A DNA stretch of 5,014 nt from Massilia sp. Its GTDB lineage: Bacteria > Pseudomonadota > Gammaproteobacteria > Burkholderiales > Burkholderiaceae_D. The notes below the pieces were generated by a model that saw only the letters and a list, made by a program, of their open reading frames with translations, was not told the DNA's origin and searched no databases. The translations under genes and the position numbers were made by a program. The stretch is from NCBI GenBank assembly GCA_003520365.1, contig DOUW01000528.1, forward strand, positions 1 through 5,014. Direction: 5' to 3'. Shown here in pieces: positions 1 through 4,978 of the stretch; position 1 is the stretch's first letter; each line of letters starts with the position of its first letter.

Positions 1-658
1 CGCGCTGCAGCAGGCGCACCACGTCGCGCAAGGCACGGGCACTGTCGCTGCGGACCGCCTCGTCGGCACGCAGGTCGATCTCTCCGCCCTCGCCCTGCAA
101 GGCCGCCACGCTGGCGCGCAACTCCGCCGCCTGCACCGTTTCGCGCCGCAGCAGCACTGCCAGGTAGCAGAGCACGACCGTTTCCGCGACCACGTAGCCG
201 GCGTGGACCAGCACGATGGCGATGCCCGGCTGCGCCAGGCAGCGCACGCCATAGCCGAGTTCTTGCAGGTAATTAAATGAGAGGTGATGCAGCGCCGTCA
301 CCGCGGCGGCGACGGCGATCACCTTCCAGTCGCGGTAGCACAACAGGAAGGCAAGGACCACGAACAGGCCGAAATGCAGCTCGTCGCGTCCGGCGCCCTG
401 GTGTATGTGCAAGGCACACATGACAATCAGGGCAATGGCGTTGGCGAAACGATTGGCGGGGGCGCCGCCAGCCAGGAACACCATCACGGTGGGCACCAAC
501 GCCGTCGGGAGACCCACGGCCAGTGCCCAGCCCAGCGTATCGTGCAAGCCGGACAAGGCCAGGGCTAGCACGAACATTGCCCAAAGAATGCCAAGCACCA
601 GGCAGTCAGCCTTGTGCGACTGCTGGCGCAGCGTCTCCTCCACACGCAAATTGCTCAT
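1..658 (-). CDS. Polytopic membrane sensor, N-terminal part (probable methyl-accepting chemotaxis protein; 3' end outside window)
   Basis: Reading leftward from an ATG at 658-656, the frame stays open for 219 codons to the window edge, so the C-terminal part is missing. The start is preceded by a purine-rich GGCGGAAGA a few bases upstream. About six hydrophobic segments are visible, near residues 19-38, 43-63, 71-86, 95-108, 112-128 and 144-170. A cytoplasmic stretch rich in charged residues follows (RRETVQAAELRAS...). The block HIHQGAGRDELHFGLF (84-99) followed by YRDW (108-111) and a paired HH (124-125) resembles the membrane sensing module I associate with chemotaxis receptors, and sometimes diguanylate cyclases, of Oxalobacteraceae; this is recall, not a search. 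The output domain (MCP signalling or GGDEF) would lie to the left and cannot be seen, so the class is inferred. It is transcribed in the same direction as ffs, the DJ-1 gene and ubiD, but a 228-base gap from ffs suggests a separate unit. Confidence 0.7.
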   Translation of the reverse strand, partial: MSNLRVEETLRQQSHKADCLVLGILWAMFVLALALSGLHDTLGWALAVGLPTALVPTVMVFLAGGAPANRFANAIALIVMCALHIHQGAGRDELHFGLFVVLAFLLCYRDWKVIAVAAAVTALHHLSFNYLQELGYGVRCLAQPGIAIVLVHAGYVVAETVVLCYLAVLLRRETVQAAELRASVAALQGEGGEIDLRADEAVRSDSARALRDVVRLLQR

Positions 659-780
659 TTTCTTCCGCCTGAACGTATTTACCGAAAACGGAAGAATACA
701 ACAACAAAAATTTCCTCAGCGCACTACTGAAGCGCCCTGTTGCGCAAATCCGTCATTTTCTTGTACGGACTTCAACTGGC

Positions 781-814
781 ATGAACAATAGTTCATTAAA
801 GCCAAACAATTGTT
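781..814. promoter_or_regulatory. Two adjacent perfect palindromes upstream of the sensor gene (candidate operator)
   Basis: ATGAAC-AATA-GTTCAT occupies 781-796, a perfect 6-bp inverted repeat with a 4-base spacer. AACAATTGTT (805-814) is a perfect 10-base palindrome eight bases further on. Both lie in the AT-rich interval between the sensor start (658) and the SRP RNA 3' end (887). They could bind a dimeric regulator of the sensor gene. I recognise no named consensus and no convincing -35/-10 pair beside them, so the function is a guess. Confidence 0.25.
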
Positions 815-840
815 GCGACCAATGGAAGGACAGCGCGCCT

Positions 841-888
841 GGAGAGAAGCGAAAAAAGGAGGACGGGAGAAAGAAGAGAGGAAGGAGG
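841..888. other. Polypurine/polypyrimidine tract at the 3' end of the SRP RNA gene
   Basis: On the plus strand, 46 of 48 bases are purines; only C850 and C864 interrupt the run. Read in the direction of ffs transcription it is a C/U-rich trailer that starts at the closing base pair of the RNA and includes a run of six T at 857-852. The SRP RNA hairpin followed by this tract may act as its transcription end or processing signal. No separate terminator hairpin is visible. Confidence 0.5.
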
Positions 889-983
889 CGAGCCTGATCT
901 GCGGCACTTGCGGTGAACGGCTTTGGCTGCTTCGTTCCCGACCTGACCAGGTAAACCATGCCACAATGCGCAGGGGCCCGCCA
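887..983 (-). ncRNA. ffs: Signal recognition particle RNA, small bacterial (4.5S) type
   Basis: This RNA binds the M domain of Ffh to form the SRP, which delivers nascent membrane proteins to FtsY. The minus strand at 948-925 carries the conserved apical sequence GGTCAGG followed by TCGGGAACGAAGCAGCC. Here a GGAA tetraloop (938-935) is closed by CG/CG pairs and flanked by the symmetric and asymmetric loops that Ffh contacts. The arms fold as expected: GGCGGGCC (982-975) pairs with GGCTCGCC (894-887) over eight positions including one G-U, CTGCG (973-969) pairs with CGCAG (903-899), and the next helix forms with one bulged A. The length of about 97 nt is close to the roughly 110 nt of E. coli 4.5S RNA. 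The ends are set by the closing stem and the TATAAT box upstream, so each may be off by a few bases. It lies in the gap after the DJ-1 gene and appears to have its own promoter. Confidence 0.94.
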
Positions 984-989
984 GCCCAC

Positions 990-995
990 ATTATA
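990..995 (-). promoter_or_regulatory. -10 box of the ffs promoter
   Basis: The minus strand reads TATAAT at 995-990, a perfect sigma-70 -10 box. It lies about 7 bases before the inferred 5' end of the SRP RNA near 983. The discriminator that follows (GTGGGC) is GC-rich, as is common at stable-RNA promoters under stringent control. The -35 region around 1012-1019 is GC-rich and does not resemble TTGACA. A CCCC/GGGG inverted repeat lies just upstream at about 1001-1017. Confidence 0.6.
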
Positions 996-1034
996 ACCGA
1001 CCCCATTGTTTTTGGGGCCGGAAATGCGAGACGC

Positions 1035-1721
1035 TCAGGAACGCTTGTCCAGCAGCGCCAGCAAGGCCTGCGCCCCCGGTTCCGACGAGGCCGGATTCTG
1101 CCCCGTAACCAGCAGGCCATCGGTGACGACATAAGGCGCCCAGTCCTCGGCCTTGCTGTACTGGCCGCCGTTCCTGACCAGCATGTCCTCGACCAGGAAG
1201 GGGACGACCTCGGTCAGGCCGACCGCCGCTTCCTCGGTATTGGTAAAGCCCGTCACGCGCTTGCCCTGGACCAGGGGCGCGCCGCCCTCGCCTTTCACCT
1301 GACCCAATACGCCCGGCGCGTGGCAGACCGCGGCGACCGGCTTGCCGGCAGCGAACATGGACTCGATCAGGCGGATCGAATCGGCGTCCTGCGCCAGGTC
1401 CCAGAGCGGACCGTGGCCGCCGGGATAGAACACGGCGTCGAACTCCTCGGCCTTCACGCCTGCGAGCGGAACGGTATTGGCCAGCGCCTGCTGCGCCGCC
1501 GGGTCGCCTCGATAACGGCGCGTCGCCTCGGTCTGCGCATCCGGTTCGTCGCTCTTCGGGTCGAGCGGCGGCTGGCCGCCCTTGGGCGATGCCAGCGTCA
1601 GCTGCGCGCCGGCATCCTTGAACACATAATAAGGTGCGGCGAACTCTTCCAGCCAGAAGCCGGTCTTTTTGCCTGTATCGCCGAGCTGGTCGTGCGAAGT
1701 CAGCACCATCAGGATCTTCAT
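1035..1721 (-). CDS. DJ-1/PfpI family protein, Hsp31-like (class I glutamine amidotransferase-like fold)
   Basis: A 228-residue protein starting at the ATG at 1721-1719, four bases after a strong Shine-Dalgarno GGAGG (1730-1726). Family marks in order: MKILMVLTSH as first beta strand; TGFWLEEFAAPY (20-31), whose E26 aligns with the catalytic Glu of yeast Hsp31; the FYPGGHGPLWDL loop (98-109); the nucleophile elbow AVCHAPGVL (131-139) with Cys133 and His134; and TGFTNTEEAAVGL (157-169). The Glu-Cys-His set is complete, so the fold should be active. Relatives act as glutathione-independent glyoxalases (glyoxalase III) or holdases; which activity applies here cannot be read from sequence. No signal peptide, so cytoplasmic. 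It follows ubiD on the same strand after 92 nt with no T-rich terminator between, so co-transcription is possible. The frame also stays open upstream into ubiD, but that part is antisense-frame shadow. Confidence 0.9.
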   Translation of the reverse strand: MKILMVLTSHDQLGDTGKKTGFWLEEFAAPYYVFKDAGAQLTLASPKGGQPPLDPKSDEPDAQTEATRRYRGDPAAQQALANTVPLAGVKAEEFDAVFYPGGHGPLWDLAQDADSIRLIESMFAAGKPVAAVCHAPGVLGQVKGEGGAPLVQGKRVTGFTNTEEAAVGLTEVVPFLVEDMLVRNGGQYSKAEDWAPYVVTDGLLVTGQNPASSEPGAQALLALLDKRS

Positions 1722-1813
1722 CGGGCCTCCGTAGGCGTCGTGGTCAAGCCCCGAGTCTAGCCCGACCCGGCCCCGCACGACGCACGGGTGCCGGTGGGAA
1801 TCGAAGGCGCCGG

Positions 1814-3313
1814 TTACAGGCCCAGCTGTTGCCAGATGGCGTCGATCCGGGTCTTGACCTCCGGCGTCATCGCGATCGGCGTGCCCCATTCGCGGTTGGT
1901 CTCGCCCGGCCACTTGTTGGTGGCGTCGATGCCCATCTTGCTGCCGAGGCCGCTGATCGGCGAGGCGAAGTCGAGGTAGTCGATCGGGGTGTTGTCGACC
2001 AATACCGTGTCGCGCGTCGGGTCGACCCGGGTCGTGATCGCCCAGATCACTTCCTTCCAGTCGCGCACGTCGACGTCCTCGTCGACCACCACGATGAACT
2101 TGGTATACATGAACTGGCGCAGGAAGCTCCAGACCCCGAACATGACGCGCTTGGCGTGACCGGCGTACTGCTTTTTCATCTGCACCACGGCCATGCGGTA
2201 GCTGCAGCCTTCCGGCGGCAGGTAGAAGTCGGTGATCTCGCTGAACTGCTTCTGCAGCAGCGGGATGAAGACCTCGTTCAGCGCCACGCCCAGCACGGCC
2301 GGCTCGTCGGGCGGCTTGCCGGTGTAGGTCGAGTGATAGATCGGGTCGCGGCGCATGGTGATGCGGTCGATCGTGAACACCGGGAAGCTGTCCTGCTCGT
2401 TGTAATAACCGGTGTGGTCGCCGTAGGGACCTTCGACCGCATGCTCGAAGCCGGACGGGTGCTTCTCGTCCGGGTAGATATGCCCTTCCAGCACGATCTC
2501 GGCGGACGCCGGCACACGCAGCTCGCTGCCGATGGCTTTCGTCAGCGTCGTGCGCTGGCCACGCAGCAGGCCGGCGAATTGGTATTCGGACAAGGCGTCG
2601 GGCACCGGCGTCACCGCGCCCAGGATGGTGGCCGGGTCGGCGCCCAGCGCCACCGCCACCGGATAGGGTTGGCCGGGATTGGCGAGCGCGTGCTCGCGGA
2701 AATCCAGCGCGCCGCCGCGGTGCGCCAGCCAGCGCATGATGACCTTGTTGCGGCCCAGGACCTGCTGGCGGTAGATGCCCAGGTTCTGGCGCTTCTTGTT
2801 CGGCCCCTTGGTGATCACCAGGCCCCAGGTGATGAGGGGCGCGACGTCGCCCGGCCAGCAATGCTGGATCGGCAGGCGCGCCAGGTCGACGTCGTCGCCT
2901 TCCCAGACGATTTCCTGGCAGGGCGCGCCCCTCACTTCCTTCGGCGCCATGTCCCAGACCGCCTTGACGAGCGAACCCATGCCGATGATGTCCTTGAAGC
3001 CGCGCGGCGGCTCCGGCTCCTTCAGGCGCGCCAGCACGTGGCCGATGCGGCGCAGTTCACTGACGTTGTCGGCCCCCATGCCGAGCGCCACCCGCTGTGG
3101 CGTGCCGAACAGGTTGGCCAGCACCGGCATGCCATGGGCGGCGCCCCGCGCATCCGTCGGGTTCCGGAACAGCAGCGCCGGTCCGGCGGCGCGCAGGGTG
3201 CGGTCGGCCACCTCAGTCATCTCGAGATGCGTCGAGACCGGCAGCGCGACCTCTTTTAATTCGCCAGTTTGTTGCAGTTGGGACATAAAATCCCGAAGAT
3301 CCGAATATTTCAT
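1814..3313 (-). CDS. ubiD: 4-hydroxy-3-polyprenylbenzoate decarboxylase UbiD
   Basis: A 499-residue protein, close to the 497 of E. coli UbiD. It removes the carboxyl group from 3-polyprenyl-4-hydroxybenzoate in ubiquinone synthesis, using prenylated FMN supplied by UbiX (not in this window) and a divalent metal. Visible signatures: MKYSDLRDF start; [14 protein letters not shown] (177-190), where N177 and R182 align with the metal-binding Asn and catalytic Arg of the Fdc/UbiD family; [14 protein letters not shown] (192-205); AEIVLEG (271-277) with active-site acidic residues; [13 protein letters not shown] (294-306); and [17 protein letters not shown] (449-465). The start is taken at ATG 3313-3311 because MKYSDLRDF is the conserved N-terminus; a TTG immediately upstream is less likely. 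There is no clear Shine-Dalgarno: the ATG directly abuts a small hairpin CAAGT/ACTTG (3314-3326). An FNR-like palindrome lies 27-40 bases upstream. It is divergent from the SLT gene and probably leads a unit with the DJ-1 gene. Confidence 0.97.
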   Translation of the reverse strand: MKYSDLRDFMSQLQQTGELKEVALPVSTHLEMTEVADRTLRAAGPALLFRNPTDARGAAHGMPVLANLFGTPQRVALGMGADNVSELRRIGHVLARLKEPEPPRGFKDIIGMGSLVKAVWDMAPKEVRGAPCQEIVWEGDDVDLARLPIQHCWPGDVAPLITWGLVITKGPNKKRQNLGIYRQQVLGRNKVIMRWLAHRGGALDFREHALANPGQPYPVAVALGADPATILGAVTPVPDALSEYQFAGLLRGQRTTLTKAIGSELRVPASAEIVLEGHIYPDEKHPSGFEHAVEGPYGDHTGYYNEQDSFPVFTIDRITMRRDPIYHSTYTGKPPDEPAVLGVALNEVFIPLLQKQFSEITDFYLPPEGCSYRMAVVQMKKQYAGHAKRVMFGVWSFLRQFMYTKFIVVVDEDVDVRDWKEVIWAITTRVDPTRDTVLVDNTPIDYLDFASPISGLGSKMGIDATNKWPGETNREWGTPIAMTPEVKTRIDAIWQQLGL

Positions 3314-3339
3314 CAAGTTTTACTTGTTTTTTGCATTGC

Positions 3340-3353
3340 TTGAGGTTAATCAA
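3340..3353. promoter_or_regulatory. FNR/ANR-like palindrome upstream of ubiD
   Basis: TTGAG-GTTA-ATCAA matches the FNR/Anr consensus TTGAT-N4-ATCAA at nine of ten defined positions. It lies 27-40 bases before the ubiD start codon, where a bound regulator would overlap the start region of transcription or act on the promoter. Part of it also belongs to a longer inverted repeat AATCAAA (3348-3354) / TTTGATT (3370-3376). A single near-consensus site can arise by chance in this AT-rich stretch, and no ubiD -35/-10 pair is clear enough to place it. Confidence 0.3.
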
Positions 3354-3446
3354 ATTCCGCTGCCAAGTGTTTGATTTGCCACGGTATTGATGAGCTCGCT
3401 CTGCAAAATTAAGATTTAAAAGTTATAAAGGGCGTTCGTGCTAGTA

Positions 3447-3475
3447 TTGACTTGGCATATGCGACCTCCTACAAT
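3447..3475 (+). promoter_or_regulatory. Sigma-70 promoter, rightward, for the SLT gene leader
   Basis: TTGACT (3447-3452) and TACAAT (3470-3475) each match the consensus hexamer at five of six positions and are separated by exactly 17 bases. The predicted start is near 3482, about 315 bases before the SLT gene at 3797. No other rightward gene lies between, so it should drive that gene or a leader RNA. The -10 box lies inside CTACAATC (3469-3476), whose exact complement GATTGTAG recurs at 3512-3519. Confidence 0.6.
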
Positions 3476-3481
3476 CTGCCC

Positions 3482-3796
3482 TACTTGATGAGGCGGCCAC
3501 GTTTTTAAGCTGATTGTAGCCGTTCTCATAACTTCACGGGGTCGGGGCCCCACATGACATTTTGAGGAGTGTTTTCACAAGGCGTCTGCCTTCAACCCCC
3601 GAGACAGTTGTTGAGCCACTGGTACGTCACCCGCCCTGGGTTCCTCGTCCAGCTGTAGCAAAGCAATGACGGCGTTTTGGCCGGCCCCAAGGATGGGCGG
3701 CCTGACGATTTTTCTGATGCACGGCATTGGTAACCACCACGCAGCGCTCGATAGCGCCGCGACGGGACGGTTTTTGCCGCGACAAAGGGGACTTCG
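3482..3796 (+). other. Long untranslated leader of the SLT gene (no recognised RNA family)
   Basis: With the intergenic part at 3314-3481 this makes 483 bases without a recognised gene. If transcription starts near 3482, the leader is about 315 nt. It contains several small inverted repeats: the self-complementary GGGGCCCC near 3544-3551, AAGGC-GTCT-GCCTT at 3579-3592, and GCGC/GCGC around 3744-3758. None is followed by a T run, so no internal terminator is evident. I do not recognise a riboswitch, 6S RNA or other named RNA. GCCGCGAC occurs twice 20 bases apart (3756-3763, 3776-3783) just before the ribosome binding site. A 44-codon open frame at 3666-3800 overlaps the SLT start by ATGA; its coding status is unclear. 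Confidence 0.4.
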
Positions 3797-4708
3797 ATGA
3801 TCAATCGTTTGTTCGGTACGAGCGCAAGGCTCGTCCATACCATGGCCAGCCAGCCAGTCACGTGGAATTCCGTGAGCAAATCGGCACGTGGTCTGTTGAC
3901 CACCATGCAGCACACCCTGACCGTGTTTGGTCTTTCGGCAGTGGCGGTATTGGCCCTGCTCTACATGAATCCCGATGCGGCGAAAAAAGTTTCCGAACTG
4001 CTGCACCCGGAAGCCGCAGCACCCGCCGCCACTCCCGCGCCAGTCGTCGCGGCGGCGCCGGCGCAACCCGTGGCCCAGGCCGCGGCCGTCGACCAGGCCG
4101 AGGACATCAAGGACGCCAAGCTGCTCGGCACCGCCAAGCAGCAGCAGAACGTGACCTCCTGGCTCGCCAAGCGCTATCGCGTGGCCGGCGACGCCGCCAA
4201 CATGCTGGTCTCGACCGCCTACATGACGGCGCACGAGATCAAGCTCGACCCGCTGCTGATCCTGGCCGTGATGGCGATCGAATCGGGCCTGAATCCCTTC
4301 GCGGAAAGCCCGATGGGCGCCAAGGGCCTGATGCAGGTGATGGCCAAGGTCCACCACGACAAGTTCGAGCAGGTCGGCGGCGCCGAGGCGGCGCTGAATC
4401 CGGTCGCCAACATCCGTGTCGGCGCCCAGATCCTGAAGGACTACGTCAAGCGCACCGGTTCGGTCGAAGGCGGCCTGAAGACCTATGTCGGCGCGGCCGA
4501 TTTCGAGTCCGACTCCGGCTACGGCGCCAAGGTGCTGGCCGAGTACAACCGCCTGAAGCAGGTTGCCCGCGGCAAGTACGTGCCGACCCGCACGCCGCCG
4601 GCGCCCGCCCAGATGGTGGTCAAGGAAAGCGCACCCACGACGCCCGCGGTCAAGGCCGGCGACGCGGTTGTCGCCGAAACCAAATCCGAAGCGCTGGCGA
4701 ACCTGTAA
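3797..4708 (+). CDS. Membrane-anchored lytic transglycosylase (SLT domain) protein
   Basis: A 303-residue protein; the ATG follows AAAGGGGA (3784-3791) by five bases, a good ribosome binding site. Order of parts: about 40 basic/polar residues, one hydrophobic segment (41-57, LTVFGLSAVAVLALLYM), an Ala/Pro linker (72-97), a helical stretch, then the SLT domain at about 145-255 and a Pro/Ala/Lys tail. The layout suggests a type II anchor placing the enzyme in the periplasm, where such proteins cleave the MurNAc-GlcNAc bond of peptidoglycan with 1,6-anhydro product formation. Motif 1 is AIESGLNPFAES (160-171) with E162 the likely catalytic Glu; motif 2 is GAKGLMQVM (174-182); NPVANIRVGAQIL (201-213) is the usual following helix. 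The third motif, usually AYNAG, is replaced by TYVGA (229-233), so activity or specificity may differ. A strong terminator follows. The division of labour is unknown; scaffolding or secretion-system roles are alternatives. Confidence 0.88.
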   Translation: MINRLFGTSARLVHTMASQPVTWNSVSKSARGLLTTMQHTLTVFGLSAVAVLALLYMNPDAAKKVSELLHPEAAAPAATPAPVVAAAPAQPVAQAAAVDQAEDIKDAKLLGTAKQQQNVTSWLAKRYRVAGDAANMLVSTAYMTAHEIKLDPLLILAVMAIESGLNPFAESPMGAKGLMQVMAKVHHDKFEQVGGAEAALNPVANIRVGAQILKDYVKRTGSVEGGLKTYVGAADFESDSGYGAKVLAEYNRLKQVARGKYVPTRTPPAPAQMVVKESAPTTPAVKAGDAVVAETKSEALANL

Positions 4709-4742
4709 GCGCGCACCGCCAGCTCAAACGCACTCCTCCCAT

Positions 4743-4766
4743 GCCACCCTCGCGGTGGCTTTTTTT
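4743..4766 (+). terminator. Rho-independent terminator of the SLT gene
   Basis: GCCACC (4743-4748), loop CTCGC and GGTGGC (4754-4759) form a perfect 6-bp GC-rich stem followed at once by seven T (4760-4766). It begins 34 bases after the stop codon. There is no T run on the other strand, so it acts only rightward. Confidence 0.88.
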
Positions 4767-4807
4767 GTTGGTGCGGCAGTTTTGCGGCCTGCGGCCGTGG
4801 CGGGGGC

Positions 4808-4843
4808 GTAGGGTGGACACCTGCGTCCACGCGGTACGGCGGG
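4808..4843 (+). repeat. GTAGGGTGG palindromic intergenic repeat, copy 1
   Basis: A 36-base unit that starts GTAGGGTGG and ends CCACGCGGTACGGCGGG. Its core hairpin is GTGGACAC-CT-GCGTCCAC (4813-4830) with one mismatched pair (A4819/C4824). It shares both flanks exactly with copy 3 and its core with copy 2. A further small hairpin, CGGCC-TGC-GGCCG (4785-4797), lies just to the left. It resembles REP-type elements; no transposase is present here. Confidence 0.85.
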
Positions 4844-4922
4844 CGAGATGAGAAGGGGCTGTTAACAGTCCGCACGTCAGCGTAATCGATTATTGTTTGC
4901 AACGGTGGCAAGTCACAGCACG

Positions 4923-4950
4923 ACCGCGTGGACACAGGTGTCCACCCTAC
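4923..4950 (-). repeat. GTAGGGTGG palindromic intergenic repeat, copy 2 (shortened)
   Basis: Read on the minus strand it matches the first 28 bases of copy 1 with one difference, and then diverges after GCGGT, so the ACGGCGGG tail is missing. The one difference restores a perfect 8-bp stem, GTGGACAC/GTGTCCAC (4928-4945). It faces copy 1 across 79 bases (4844-4922) that hold no gene, only a perfect palindrome CTGTTAACAG (4859-4868). Confidence 0.85.
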
Positions 4951-4978
4951 AAGACTACGGCAGTGGATCGGGTTCGCA

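Noticed and set aside
273..584. 103-codon minus-strand frame within the left gene
   Set aside because: The neighbouring frame from 658 to the window edge gives a coherent membrane protein; this one is its shadow.
676..704. Possible promoter for the sensor gene: TTGTTG and TAAATA spaced 17 on the minus strand
   Set aside because: Each hexamer matches only three of six consensus bases, and the start would lie inside the ribosome binding site, leaving about 11 bases of leader.
1740..1813. GC-rich hairpin in the gap between ubiD and the DJ-1 gene
   Set aside because: The stem needs wobble pairs and is not followed by T residues in the direction of transcription, so it is not a supported terminator.
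1722..2861. Continuous minus-strand open frame joining upstream of the DJ-1 protein (608 codons in total)
   Set aside because: Everything upstream of the MKILMVLTSH start overlaps ubiD in another frame, is Arg/Pro/Gly-rich shadow sequence, and the strong GGAGG site marks 1721 as the real start.
1634..3259. 541-codon plus-strand open frame opposite ubiD
   Set aside because: It is the antisense of ubiD, with low-complexity His/Arg/Ala/Asp-rich composition typical of high-GC antisense frames. The minus-strand frame has unmistakable UbiD motifs.
3569..3658. GTG-started 29-codon plus-strand frame in the leader (MFSQGVCLQPP...)
   Set aside because: The GAGGA abuts the GTG with no spacing, the frame is short, and nothing in it is recognisable.
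3482..3660. 6S RNA or riboswitch in the leader
   Set aside because: I could not match the central bubble and closing stems of 6S RNA or the core bases of the common riboswitches such as GEMM, glycine or cobalamin.
3575..4357. 260-codon minus-strand frame overlapping the SLT gene
   Set aside because: It is antisense to the clear SLT domain. Only its last 50 codons (from an ATG at 3727 to 3575) lie outside the gene, and they show no family resemblance or good ribosome binding site.
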